Source: Antedon mediterranea (lineage: Eukaryota; Echinodermata; Crinoidea; Comatulida; Antedonidae). From it: 64,000 bases of DNA. The notes under the pieces are model-generated. The model worked only from the letters and a program-made list of their open reading frames with translations, did no database searches and had not been told where the DNA came from. This document shows positions 33,289-44,747 of this stretch, in pieces. The DNA lies in the NCBI RefSeq assembly GCF_964355755.1, contig NC_092676.1, forward strand, positions 27,322,288-27,386,287. The letters run 5' to 3'. A program made the position numbers and the translations under genes. The stretch's first letter is position 1; each line of letters starts with the position of its first letter.

Positions 33289-33493
33289 ATATAAATGAAA
33301 ATTTATGTGTTTTTCAATTCATATGCCGCAGTTTGTTTGCATCCATGAATAGTTACAGTTGGTTTTTCTACTCGTATCATGTGACCATAAGTAGACTAGT
33401 TATGATGTTAATTCAACACAATAGTGTACTTCTTGAAGGCACAACAGCTATTGCTGTTTTGGGTAGACATTTGGGATCCATCATGTGTTGTAC

Positions 33494-34403
33494 AGATACA
33501 GATACAGATACAGATACAGATAACTTTTATTGTCCAAATAAACTGGAAATTGCATTTGCTCACTTATCACATACAAAAATCGTATAAAAATATCGAATAA
33601 AAATAAAGTATAAAATGTAGAATAACAATATAAAAATACACAATGATTAAAATAGTACATCATAAAATTACAGCTCAAAAATATTTAAGTTAAAAATACA
33701 GATCATTACAAACGGTTTAAAAAGTGTCTTATATTTCATTATTAATTATATATTATATTATTTATTATTGTTATCAAAATTATTGTAGTTACCTCTTAAA
33801 GTCATCGTTAAATTTTTTAATCCCAGCAGGTAGAAACGAATTTGAGTATCGACCCGTCCGCGCCAACACCGACCTCAGTCTACCACTTCTACCAATGTGG
33901 CAGCGAAGAAGATCCGAATGAAGGGGGTGGCTTTCCTCCTCCATGACCGCCTGTAAACCATTTTTCAATCGTTCTCCGTAGTGACAATCGTAGACTGAGT
34001 CCGCTGTCAGCGCCGACGAGCCAATCACTCTTAATGCCCTTTCTAACACTTTACATATGCGGCCCTTATCTCCTTTGTTTATGTTCCCACCCCAGCCTAA
34101 TAGGCAATAATCCCAGATTGAAAAAATAACAGATGAATAAAACATTGTAAGTATCTCTTCCCTTACCCTAAAAACGTTCATTTTCCTCAAACAGTACAGT
34201 CTAGTATTTAATTTTTTAATTAGTTGATCTACATGCTCTCCCCATGATAAATTATTGTCATACGTTACCCCAAGATACTTATATGTTTTAACGATTTCTA
34301 CCTCATGTCCTTTAATCTGGACAGGCTCAATTTCCCTTCTTTTTTTACGGCGGAAATCTATTCGCATTTCTTTGGTTTTTGCTACATTAAGTTCAAGGAA
34401 ATT
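33494..34403 (-). mobile_element. 5'-truncated LINE with (TATCTG)n tail
   Basis: The uninterrupted sequence in block B (about 15733-15750) is split here. On the minus strand the insert carries the C-terminal domain of a LINE protein and ends in a (TATCTG)n tail of about five units (33494-33523). Microsatellite 3' tails are a known trait of CR1/L2-related LINEs. No target duplication is visible; a few target bases seem lost on the right side. Confidence 0.85.
33789..34403 (-). pseudogene. LINE protein fragment, C-terminal domain
   Basis: The frame is open from the truncation point (LELNVAKTKEMRIDF) to the stop at 33789. Motifs YKYLGVTYDNNLSW, DYCLLGWGG and SFLPAGIKKFN fit the region after the reverse transcriptase palm. 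The endonuclease and RT active site are missing. Confidence 0.82.
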
Positions 34404-35446
34404 AAATGTTTACGATATAAAATATACTGTACAACTATTCTTGCATTAGCCTATGATTGTAAGATTTTGTTTAGTCTTTAACTTTAAACTTCCAACTCAA
34501 CATTCATTTATTTTGTAAAGTGTATGGGTGATGTAGATAATTCTTACTCATTTTGTTGTCTTTCATAACAATGATAATCTCAAAAAGATGTCAGACTTGT
34601 CCATAATCATTCCAGTGATCTGATTGGTTAAGTCATATTTCTGTCGTCAAATTAAAATTGCTTTAATGATAATAGTCACGTGTATCATTTCTGTTGTCAA
34701 ATCAGGAACTATCACAACTGTAAGATAACAAACTGAATGGGTTTCTTTTAATCATTTTATTTATTAAGCTCAGATGTACAAACAAATCATTTCATAAAAA
34801 ATAAATTTACATAAAAACCTCTCTAATTAGATACAACTATTTATAATTGTTAATTTAAATTTATTTATTCAGGTATAATGACACAATTTACAAAAAAGCA
34901 AACAAAGTCTGAAAATATTGTAGTACAAAGATTGAAACATTAAAAATCACGGATCAAAAAAAAAATAAAATGATTCATTCATGTACAGAGCGCCCTCTAT
35001 TTAAATACCGTGGCAATTGCTATTTATCATAAAATAAACACAGATTATTCAAGACCAGGTCATTACAATATGTTATGCTTTACCTTTTATCCTAATATAA
35101 CATTTTATCAAAGTTACATGTGTATATAAAATAAACAACAGATTATTGATTATTTGTATTATTTAACTCATTCATTACTTACAATCTTAAAGATTATTTT
35201 TTAAATTGTAAGCTTTGTATACGAACCTAATTTGTGTGTAATTTTAAAAAATAAAATAAAACTAAATGTTGTGTTGGATGAAAATACACATTAAATGAAT
35301 AGATTAAGCATTAAAATACATAATTTTTTCAGTAATTATGAATTAGGCAAAAATGGGTTAGATATGTACACAATTTATAATTTGATTTAATAATTTGAAT
35401 ATTTCAGTTTATATAGGAAATACTTTATATAATTAATTTCTTGCTT
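34404..35446. other. Duplicated block (copy C), right part; 3' flank of TRIM-6
   Basis: Very similar to 3550-4639, the flank of TRIM-1, including AT-rich stretches at equivalent places. No gene. Confidence 0.6.
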
Positions 35447-37952
35447 TTAATAATAAAATATTTTGATTGTGTTGTTACCCAAATTTGCTACAGCAACCAT
35501 ACATGGGTTATGAGAAATGATACATAACTTATGGAACGCCGTTTACGCAACATTTCGATGATATGAATTTTATGACGCGATATGTGAATGAAATGCATCG
35601 ATATGAATTAAATGGTGCGATATATGAATGAAATGTTTTGAATTGAATGCTTTGAATTGAATATTTTGAATGAAATGTTTTGAATGAAATGTTTTGAATG
35701 AAATGTTTTGAATGAAATGTTTTGAATGAAATGTTTTGAATGAAATGTTTTGAATGAAATGTTTTGAATGAAATGTTTGAATTGAATTGAAAAGTCAAAC
35801 TATTGGTGGCGTATGTCATTCTCGCTCGCGATTATTTTCTCAACCTCTTAGGCCTAAGCCTGGGTACCCTCATCTCTTTTCTTCCACGCTGCCTTTACAG
35901 AGAATCCTAACAGACCTGGGTTCGGAAATATGTATTCCAATGTTTCAGGTCTGTTAGGGAGTCTCTGTAAAGGATTCATATTGATGACAGCGTTGAAAGG
36001 AGATGAGGGTACCCATGCTTAGGCCTATTAAGAGGTTGAAAAAAAATCGCGAGCGGGAATGACATACGCCGCCAATAGTTTGACTTTTTAATTCAATTCA
36101 AACATTTCATTCAAAACATTTCATTCAAAACATTTCATTCAAAACATTTCATTCAAAACATTCAATTCAAAACATTTCATTCAAAACATTTCATTCAAAA
36201 CATTCAATTCAAAGCATTCAATTCAAAACATTTCATTCATATATCACACCATTCAATTCATATCGATGCATTTTATTCACATATCGCGTCAAAAAATTCA
36301 TATCATCGAAATGTTGCGTAAACGGCGTTCCATAATAACTGCTTTGGTACACTAATTTCACCTTTTTGTTTATCAATTCTTTTGATAAAATGTCCATCAC
36401 TACTGAATAGTTGTAGTTTGTCTATACTTGCTATGATGATGTTATCATCTTCATCAACTACAACTCCTTTTGGCCACCTCACTTTACCATCTTCATCTCC
36501 TTTATTGATGAGTACTTTCATTGACTTGTTCTTGTCATCATACAATAATACTTGATGGTTTCTTGCATCTGATACAAGTACTTTACCAGTTTTTGTAAGT
36601 GCAATATCAGAGTATCTATGTTCTTTATTTTGTGTTCCTATCTTCTTCAACACACCATTAAGTATGTCAAACATAAACACACAGTTAATGTGCAAATCTG
36701 CTACATACATAACATTAGTTGCCTCATCTATGTGAATACCCCATGGATTCATCAATACACCCTTACCAATGGATTTGATGACATGACCATTCATATCACA
36801 TACTTGAATGCATTTATTACCAAAATCACTGAATGCTATGTTGCCATTCTTCATTCTGTACATTCTGTTAATCATCACACCTTCTGGTAGTGTAATCTTG
36901 TTTGTACATTCTCCTGATTGTTTGTACTTGTGAATTTCATTTGTGCGAAATGAAACCTGCAAGCAATCATCATCACACTTTGCTACTCCTGTAGGTATAC
37001 TCTCTACTTTGATAGTAAGTGGTTTGAATACAACATTTCCAATGTCAATTTCTTTCAATAAATCAAATGGCTGTTTGTTTCTGATAAAGTTAATTTGTCT
37101 AGTAGTATTGACTTGCTTGATTTCTTCAGATTTATTAATTTCATCCATCATTTTGTTTAATACAATCTCACTTGATTTCATAGCAGTTGCTGTCTCACTC
37201 TTTAGTAAATGATTTAGGGAACTCATATTTGTGTTTAATTCAGCATTGATTTTTGTTAATTTTGTAATTTGTAAGTCATTAACTTTCTTTTCATTTTTAT
37301 AATTTGCTTCAACTTTTTTCTTCATTTCATCTGCTTTTTTCTGGATTATTAAAAACATTTCTTGAACTTGGTTATCAATATCTGTGAGACTTGCCTCTTT
37401 ACTTTCTTCTAGTTCTTTAGCATTCTTTGTGACTATTTTGAGTAAATTTTCTATATTTTGTATCGATTCATTGGCAGCTTTCTTTAAGTCTTCTGATGTT
37501 TCCTTAAACGCATTAAATGCCGTTACAATGTTAATTAGTTCATGTTTTCCATCTCCTGCAGCATGTTCCATTTCAGTGCATTCTATGCATATTGGTACTT
37601 TATATTTTGTACAATACATTTTCAATTGTTGAGCATGAGAGACGCACAGAGAGGCAGTGCCTTTAACCTTCCTTTTCTGTTCATGTTGTTTCACAGTTTC
37701 CAGGAGGTTGTGAAGAAAAGTATTTGGGGCAAGTTTTTGAAGCCCTCCTACTGGAATAGGATACTCTTTGCGACAAATAGGGCATGTTAGCTTGCCATGA
37801 TTGGTACGAACCCATTTCTTCAAACACTTCAGACAGAAACTATGAAGGCATGAGCTAAGTGATTTTGGGTCTTCTAGCCTTCCATTACAGACAGAATATT
37901 CTAGTACTTTCTCATCGATATCTCCAAGTAGACTAATGTCGTTGCTAGCCAT
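35447..37952 (-). pseudogene. TRIM-6: TRIM gene split by a foldback transposon, RING cysteine lost
   Basis: The frame from ATG 37952 is open for 549 codons, but the last 15 come from the foldback element, which entered at PKQL near 36341. The displaced C-terminal blade and stop lie beyond the element at 35447-35529. The first RING cysteine is Tyr (LEYSVC instead of LECSVC), an extra Ser is present (SLSSCLHS, shared with TRIM-7), and one B-box cysteine is Tyr (CTKYK). B-box, coiled coil and most of the propeller are otherwise like TRIM-7's first half. Loss of zinc ligands and of the last propeller strands makes a working ligase unlikely, though a truncated protein could be made. Removing 35530-36340 would restore a continuous gene body, which dates the insertion after the duplication. 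Confidence 0.9.
35530..36334. mobile_element. 805-bp foldback element inside TRIM-6
   Basis: The whole element is one long inverted repeat: arms of about 390 bp and a centre of under 30 bp near 35930 (AACAGACCTG ... CAGGTCTGTT). The ends are TATGGAACGCCG and CGGCGTTCCATA. Six-base target duplications ATAACT flank it at 35524-35529 and 36335-36340, and sisters show the single-copy site. Each arm contains a 14-bp tandem repeat (AAATGTTTTGAATG on the left, its inverse on the right). There is no coding capacity. The structure resembles foldback elements such as the sea urchin TU type. Confidence 0.93.
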
Positions 37953-38938
37953 CCTGCAATATTAATTTGTCACTAATCAACATAAATTATTCAATCTAAC
38001 ATATTAATAAGGATAGTGGTTTTAGTTATACAAAAAAAAAAAAAAAACAAAAACAAACAATATTTTCTAAGAATAACTACAGTCTATTGTAGATATTCAT
38101 TTATTTTGGTCAAATTTCCAATATCAAATTCATCTACATTCTTATAAATTATTTATTTTAATGGAGTTAGATTGGATTTGAACCCTTTGAAATTGTCCAA
38201 CATTAAGGTTAATGCTTAACATATAAATTATAATTTGAAACAGTTTGTAATTTGTAAATAATAAATATTAAAAAGTCACCTTTTCATAATGGTTGTACTT
38301 AAGCTTCTTATTAGGTGCTGACGTGGTTATTGAAAAGTAAGAAAGATTCCAATAGGTGCTGACGCTGTTAATCATGGAACCTGTTACTGTATTTAGTGTT
38401 CGGTTAAAAAAAATTAAAATTTTATCTCTACATTGAAATTTTATTTGCTATTTAGTATTAGACAATTTGTCTTAAAATCACTGATTTATCTATTCAATGT
38501 TTACCAGACCTAGTATAGACTCCCCCAAAAAGGCAGCAGGGTTTTTCCAACCATTTATTCTTTTTTGACCCTTTACGATGTCCCTTTCTAGCCACACCCA
38601 TCACATTAACGCGCCAGAGTGACTATCATTTCCATACATTAATATGTACGTAGATAATTGCAACAGGCATAAAATTGGTTAACTTCCAGCTATGCTGACC
38701 CCTCTGGGCTCCTGACAATGAAATTTATCGCATGACAGTCCAATTGATATACATTAAAAGATCATTATCCAACTACTCATCTTCCTATCTATCTATAATA
38801 TGCAGAACATCATCTACACTAATATAATCAAACATCGTATACTCTATCCGTATACTCTCTAACCAATATTTCAATCTTTCTTTCGACTGAAGCCGAAGTA
38901 CAGTATAAGTCTAGTCGTATCTCGGGACCATTCTATAG
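37953..38938. other. 5' region of TRIM-6
   Basis: Non-coding upstream sequence, highly similar to 49764-50718, 55909-56890 and 62302-63285. It contains the presumed 5' UTR intron and the conserved TGACGTGG motif at 38319-38326. No other gene. Confidence 0.65.
38319..38326 (-). promoter_or_regulatory. Conserved TGACGTGG motif, TRIM-6
   Basis: Lies 367 bp from the TRIM-6 start codon inside a conserved TTAGGTGCTGACGTGGTTAT context. bZIP-type site by sequence; function not shown. Confidence 0.4.
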
Positions 38939-39260
38939 CAAAGAACTTATAACACAAGAATCTCCTGTTCTTCAATTTGCATTCAAAACACAGTATCGGA
39001 AGTACAGGGTTAAAAGGTCAAACTGGGCGACGCCATTTCACAGCATGGAGCAGCGCCCCCTCCAAACTAGGAAGTCAATTACTCTACCCCCTAGAGTATT
39101 AGCAGATCCCCTCTATGATTTTGACTTTCTAATTTGATGCGGGCGCCCTACTCCATGGCTCACAATGGCGCCACCCATAGCTCTATTCTATCCCACAATG
39201 CCTTTCGAAATTGTTACGCGCTTCGGACGAACAGGAGATTCTTGTGTTATAAGTTCTTTG
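38939..39260. mobile_element. 322-bp MITE with CAAAG ends and 7-bp target duplication
   Basis: Starts CAAAGAACTTATAACACAAG and ends with the inverse CTTGTGTTATAAGTTCTTTG. Flanked by TCTATAG at 38932-38938 and 39261-39267. The sister units read uninterrupted here (CCATTCTATGGTCACC at about 50711, 56885 and 63278). The termini resemble those of the 8473-9324 element (CAAAGAA...CACAAGAAT), so both use the same kind of transposase. Confidence 0.9.
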
Positions 39261-39464
39261 TCTATAGTCACCACTAGGTAGGCTTACTTCATCATATCAA
39301 GGCTTCTATGAATGGATGACTAGTTGGGAGCAGGAACGCTAGGTAGACCAAACCATGAATAACCAAACCCACCGTTTTACGATCATTCGGGAAATTCCCT
39401 CACGATATATTCAAACGTTGAGAGCGCTCTACTCCATGGAGAGATTTTTTTTTTTTTTTTTGCA

Positions 39465-41480
39465 TCTCCGTATTTTGATTTCACACTTGTTTTTTAAGAT
39501 GTTATACGTGTGAATACAACTTACAGAGATCTTTTTTTTTGCATTTAAATATGTTGCTGTATGTTTATTATCTACGGAAGCCCGTTTGGGCCACAAGTTA
39601 ACTATATTTAAAAAGCTGCCACTTAATTATCTGGCGGCCGCCACTTAATTATCTGGCGGCCGCCACTTAATTATCTGGCGGCCGCCACTTAATTATCTGG
39701 CGGCCGCCACTTAATTATCTGGCGGCCGCCACTTAATTATCTGGCGGCCGCCACTTAATTATCTGGCGGCCGCCACTTAATTATCTGGCGGCCGCCACTT
39801 AATTATCTGGCGGCCGCCACTTAATTATCTGGCGGCCGCCACTTAATAATTAGTACATGTCCCGTCACGTGACATGTACGTGCATTGGATCAGAGGTGAT
39901 GTTGCATATGGAACGCCATCGCTGCCTCCAGCAGTATCCGTATATTTAGTGTGGTTGTTGAATCAACAGTACTATGTAAAGAAAAATATAACAAGTAAAA
40001 TAAATATTTCATTTAACCAATTATGAACCACTAAACAAAAAAATCATGCCGCAACGTATCGTAGACGCAACATAAGAAAATACTCTTCTATCTATTTTGC
40101 ATCCCCTCTTACGATCGATAATCAATGACGAACGTAAAACAGAAACGGTTTTGAACACGTCGGTTCCTTATTGTGATGGCACGTTCTTACGGCGCACTTT
40201 GCGTCAATCTGAAAACCAATTTCAGCTCTTAAAATATTTCCCGGGCCAAATTTGACAGTTCGTCCCAATAGCTTATCATGAACTAACGGAACTTTACGTT
40301 TTATCTTTTTATTGTCAAAATAAAAAATAATGGGTCTACTGTATTCAAATTATGATTTGACAAAAGGCTAAATATAAAGATTAGCATCTGCGTATTCTGC
40401 AAATGTTGCTCGATCGTTAACAACCCGTTAATAGTATATAATTTCGTTAGATTTGTTTGTGCAGTGTCAATTCTCTATTTAAATGGTCATTACACAACCG
40501 GTAACCTGTTTCTTCCAAAGCTGCCCGTCCTTCAATGTTTAAAGATTTTTATTTTCTTTAGGTACTCATGGCAGGGATAATGCAAACATTTAAAATCGGG
40601 ATGTCGACAATCTGTTGAAAATCGTCATCCACAGGCCTGTGCGATAGAAAGTTGGTGGTTGGTGGTTAAGCCCGATAAAAATTCACCATCATCATTAAAG
40701 GTTTATAGAGCATATCACTTGTTTGTATTCATCACGGGTGCTTGAAAACAAGTCACTTTTTTTGTTTTAACTTTGACAGATGATGAAGACATTTAGTGGT
40801 TGCCGGAACTGGAACTTATTAAACATGTCTTTTGACAATGTCGGTAATACCACCGATATGAGTAAACACCCGTTTTAAATTTGAAAAATAAATTAAAGGT
40901 GAACACTATCGTCACATTGCAACCGTAAACAAATCGGAACATTGTAATTTTGGCGCGCATATGTTGAATAGCTTTTGTCTTGTGAACGTTGACATAATGG
41001 CATGAAAATAATAAGATTTTTCGGAATTATGGAAGCCGTTACGAATGTTTACCAATTATGCGCGCAGTTATCATTAAATGAAACAGATATGTCGCAGGAA
41101 ACGATCGATTTATAATAAAAATTTGCAGAGCGGATACCTATCGTTCGTTCATTTTAGCTTTTTGTCAAATCATAATTTGAATATATTCTGTCAAATTTGG
41201 CCCGGGAAATATTTTAAGAGCAGAAATTTCCATATCGTCGACGCAAAGTGGGCCGTAAGAACAACCTTGCGTGTCATTACAAGTGGGAACCGACGACGGA
41301 ACACGGTGCCGTAGAGTTGTTCAACACCGTTTCTGCTTTATGTTCTTCATTGATTATCGATCGTAAGATTAGATAAAAGGCAAATATTATAAATAATAAA
41401 CATATAGCAAAAGGATCTCTGTAAGTTGTATTCACGCGTATAACATTTTTAAAAACCAGTGTGAAATTTAAATACGGACA
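39465..41480. mobile_element. Long-inverted-repeat element, about 2.0 kb, in the TRIM-6 unit
   Basis: The outer ends match in inverse orientation (TCTCCGTATTTTGATTTCAC at the left; GTGAAATTTAAATACGGACA at the right). Inverted similarity continues inward: CTTACGATCGATAATCAATG near 40110 against its inverse near 41350, and AAAATATTTCCCGGGCCAAA near 40232 against its inverse near 41200. The left arm is interrupted by other DNA, here including a 22-bp minisatellite. Copies: 50928-52765, 57103-58938 and from 63496. No transposase frame is recognised; the open frames inside follow the arms and look like shadows. Confidence 0.7.
39618..39846. repeat. 22-bp GC-rich palindrome-containing minisatellite, about 10.4 copies
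   Basis: The unit GCCACTTAATTATCTGGCGG plus CC repeats without visible change. Each junction forms the 10-bp palindrome GGCGGCCGCC, which contains a NotI site. The array is absent from the sister units at 51000, 57200 and 63600, so it is recent. Immediately right, 39853-39879 is a perfect inverted repeat GTACATGTC ... GACATGTAC. Confidence 0.95.
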
Positions 41481-41858
41481 CTTTTTATATAGGCTCTTAA
41501 AATTAGCCTAAATAGTCCTACCGCCATCCTTTACTTCTTAAAATTTACTATTTTATGTAGTTTATTTCTATACTTTGGATATAGTTTTAAATTGTCGGGC
41601 GACGTGTGCTATAAAGTTATCGGAACAAAGTGATATTAATTAATATTGCAATCAATTCAATGCTCTGCGTCCGTCGCCTTGCAAATAGCGTGATGTGTGT
41701 GTTCGTAAACCATATTGCATCCATTGGCGAAAACGCGTGAGGTTATTCGTAGATAAAGTCATGTTTTTTTGAAAACTTAACGATTGAAATCGAAATATTT
41801 TTATAGAATCTGTAAATTCAAGGTGTTATCACGATTTTGTATGATTTTGGTCGGATTT
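41481..41858. other. Intergenic, conserved among sister units
   Basis: Non-coding. It matches 52766-53138 and 58939-59314 almost base for base. It ends at the LINE insertion point after GGTCGGATTT. Confidence 0.6.
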
Positions 41859-44583
41859 CAATTCAATTCATCGACATTTTTATTCCATAATCAAAATAAA
41901 AACATATACAAATACAATACAAATAATAAGATAATGGAATGGGATACAAAATAAGCACAAGTGCTTTAAGCATGTAACCCTAACAAAAAGATCAAACAAT
42001 TAGTACAAACAAAAAGAACAAACCAAAATAACATAATGTGATTTACTTAACTTAAATATTTCTATTGTTATAATATTGCTTTAATCTCTGTTTAAACAAA
42101 CTTAAAGTGGGGGATTGTTTTATATAGTCTGTTAAATTGTTCCAAATATGTGTTCCTTGGTAGGAAATACATTGCTGTCCGACTTTGGTGCGTTTTAGTT
42201 GTGGACAGTAGTTTGACCTGTTTCTAGTTGAGTAATTATGGAATGAGGCAGATGTACTAAATAAGTTATTAAATGATTCAGGTAATAGATTATGTTTATA
42301 TTGATACATAAATATAGCAGTGTGTTTCGTATAAAGGTCAAAAATATTTAATGTTTGGGTTGAAATAAAAAGTGGATGAGAAGGATGCATAAAATGAACA
42401 TGACAAATATTTCTAAGTGCTTTTTTCTGGAGAATATGTATACGGTTTAAGTTTGTAGCAGAAGTAGCACCCCATACTGTGATAGCATACGTTATTCTAG
42501 GTAATATAAGTGCATTGTATACCGTTAACAAGATTTTACTTGATAACATAGACTTCACTTTGTTTAAGACACCAATTATTCTAGAAATACTGTTTGCTAC
42601 CTCATTTACATGAAAATTAAACAATAAAGTTTCATCCAGAAATAAGCCTAGAAATTTAACTTCAGTAGCTTTTACTATACATTCATTTCCCATCCTCAAT
42701 TCTAGTGAGGTAGTGTCAGCTGACTTATTTCTAGCCTTAAATATAACATATTTTGATTTGTTTACATTTAGCGTTAATTTGTTAGCAATAAACCAGTCCG
42801 AAAGTATAGATAACTCCTGGTTCATTGTATCAAAAGCTTGAGTAATATCATTGTGACTACAAAACACATTTGTGTCATCTGCATACATAATCATGTCTAC
42901 ATGGTTACATGCTAGACTAATATCATTAATGAATATAAGAAATAATAATGGACCCAATATGGATCCCTGAGGAACTCCAGTGTTTACTGTCATTTTACTA
43001 GATGCAGTATTAACAATAAATGTGTATTGTAGTCTTTTTTTAAGATAGTTTGAGAACCAGTTTAGCGGAACTCCTCTTATACCATAAAATCTTAACTTAT
43101 CTAATAATACATCATGATCGATTGTATCAAACGCTTTTGATAAATCAAGGAAAACTCCTAGTGTGAACTCTTTATTCTCAATAGCGTTTGTGATTTTTTC
43201 AATCGATTGTATTAAAGCATGACTAGTTGAATGGTGTTGTCTAAATCCATACTGTGTTTTACTCAGTACGTTATATTTTGAGAGGTAACAAATCGTTTGA
43301 TCATACACAATCCTCTCAAATATTTTGGAAAAAAAGGGTAAAATGGAAATAGGCCGATAATTATTTATATCGGAGATGTCACCATTCTTAAATACCGGGA
43401 TAACTTTAGCAATTTTTATATCAGCCGGGACACAGCCCGATGATAATGACGTATTAATAATATGCAATAAAGGTTTTAAAATAAACGGGGAAGCAGATTT
43501 TATGAGTTGGGCACTTATACCATCATGGCCAGGAGAAGTATTCTTTGTGTTTTTAATATAGTGGTTAAGTTCATGTTCAGTAACAGGCTTAAAAAACATT
43601 GAAGAGGTAAAATTTCCCTTTAAGAAAGTTCTGTGGGTGATTTCTTCATTTTGAGATTCATGCCTAAATTTATTATTTAGTTTTTCTCCAATATTAATAA
43701 AAAAAGAGTTGAATGCATCAGCTTTCTCATCATTATCAGAGAAAGTCTCAGTACCCAATTTTATTTTTGTAGGCAAATTGGTAGTCTTTTTCCTACCCAT
43801 TATATCATTTAGGATTGTCCACGTTTTTTTAATATCTTGTTTATTTCGTTCAAACTGGACCATATAATATTCTTTTTTCCGATTTCTAATAGTAGTGGTT
43901 AACTTGTTTCTAAAATGTATGTACGTACTTTTATTAGTAGTGGTGTTATTTTGTTTGTACTTTTTATATAATTTATGTTTTTGAGAGATAGCTCTGGCAA
44001 TTTCAGCTGTGATCCAAGGAGATTTTAACTTGTTCGCCTTATTTCTAATTCGTTTTAAAGGGAAACAATTATCAATTGTTTTATTTAAAGTGTTTGTAAA
44101 ATTTTGATAAGCAACATTCGCATTATTTGAGAATAGCACATCATTCCACTGATTACTTTGTAATTCTTGCAAAAAATACTCCGTTTGTTGAGGAGAGTAT
44201 TGTCGTTTATATACAAATCGAGGATATTGCTTATTATGTTTTTCCAAAGTATCTACACAGAATATTGGGAAGTGATCAGAAATATCAGTAATAAGTATTC
44301 CACTTTTAAGGGACGTAGTAAAAGAATCGATGTTGCAATAAATGTTATCAATTATTGAAGCACAATTATCGGATATTCTAGTAGGACTTTTTATGATTGG
44401 CTGAAATGACTGAGAAAATATTGTGTCTAAGTGTGATTGGATAGTGTTGTCGGTAGATTGTTGGAGTAAGTTTATGTTATAGTCTCCCACAAGGTAAGCT
44501 TTCTTTTTTTCTAGATTAATCATTTGCATTACACATGTTAATTCATCATCAAACTTTTGCAAGGAACGTGAGGGTGGTCTATA
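41859..44583 (-). mobile_element. 5'-truncated LINE with intact frame; empty sites preserved in sisters
   Basis: Sister units read GGTCGGATTTTGTGTACACT without interruption (about 53130 and 59305). Here 2.7 kb separates GGTCGGATTT from GTGTACACT. On the minus strand the insert starts inside the endonuclease and ends in a short (GAATT)n-like tail at 41859. No clear target duplication is seen; one or two target bases are missing. The open frame suggests a young insertion. Confidence 0.9.
42052..44583 (-). CDS. LINE polyprotein fragment: end of endonuclease and complete reverse transcriptase
   Basis: About 840 codons are open without a stop from the insertion boundary. It begins mid-endonuclease (YRPPSRSL, YLVGDYNINLL, ISDHFPIF). 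The reverse transcriptase then shows TSPGHDGISAQLIK, NNYRPISILPFFSK, FLDLSKAFDTIDH, GVPQGSILGPLLF and the catalytic MYADD box, followed by a thumb and C-terminal domain ending NNRNI. The frame runs on upstream into flanking host DNA as far as 44679 (first ATG 44658), so those first residues are not LINE protein. The N-terminal endonuclease half is missing, so it cannot retrotranspose alone. By motif style it belongs near CR1/Jockey-type LINEs. Confidence 0.85.
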   Translation of the reverse strand, partial: YRPPSRSLQKFDDELTCVMQMINLEKKKAYLVGDYNINLLQQSTDNTIQSHLDTIFSQSFQPIIKSPTRISDNCASIIDNIYCNIDSFTTSLKSGILITDISDHFPIFCVDTLEKHNKQYPRFVYKRQYSPQQTEYFLQELQSNQWNDVLFSNNANVAYQNFTNTLNKTIDNCFPLKRIRNKANKLKSPWITAEIARAISQKHKLYKKYKQNNTTTNKSTYIHFRNKLTTTIRNRKKEYYMVQFERNKQDIKKTWTILNDIMGRKKTTNLPTKIKLGTETFSDNDEKADAFNSFFINIGEKLNNKFRHESQNEEITHRTFLKGNFTSSMFFKPVTEHELNHYIKNTKNTSPGHDGISAQLIKSASPFILKPLLHIINTSLSSGCVPADIKIAKVIPVFKNGDISDINNYRPISILPFFSKIFERIVYDQTICYLSKYNVLSKTQYGFRQHHSTSHALIQSIEKITNAIENKEFTLGVFLDLSKAFDTIDHDVLLDKLRFYGIRGVPLNWFSNYLKKRLQYTFIVNTASSKMTVNTGVPQGSILGPLLFLIFINDISLACNHVDMIMYADDTNVFCSHNDITQAFDTMNQELSILSDWFIANKLTLNVNKSKYVIFKARNKSADTTSLELRMGNECIVKATEVKFLGLFLDETLLFNFHVNEVANSISRIIGVLNKVKSMLSSKILLTVYNALILPRITYAITVWGATSATNLNRIHILQKKALRNICHVHFMHPSHPLFISTQTLNIFDLYTKHTAIFMYQYKHNLLPESFNNLFSTSASFHNYSTRNRSNYCPQLKRTKVGQQCISYQGTHIWNNLTDYIKQSPTLSLFKQRLKQYYNNRNI

Positions 44584-44747
44584 GTGTACACTACCATTTC
44601 GTAGGGTCTTCGATTTCGAGATCTTCGCTTTCGACACCGTTCGCAGTTTGATGTACATACTGACTGCCAGTGATCTCAACCGCCTGATCTAAACAATAGG
44701 TACGCGGTTGTCTGGTGGTGTCCTTTGAACGAATTCGTTCGTATGAT

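Larger units (their letters stand above)
32073..33493. other. Duplicated block (copy C), left part
   Basis: From about 32320 it matches 1660-3540 and 14330-15740. It includes the exon-like segment (33027-33111) and the hAT-like MITE (33126-33288). The first 250 bp are the upstream region of TRIM-5. No intact gene. Confidence 0.6.

Noticed and set aside
39908-39920. ATATGGAACGCC resembling the foldback element end at 35530
   Set aside because: Only about 12 bases match, there is no partner end nearby and no target duplication; probably coincidence.
41078-41314. 78-residue open frame conserved at 41078, 52362 and 58536
   Set aside because: It lies across an arm of the long-inverted-repeat element and is conserved only because the units are recent duplicates; no recognisable domain.
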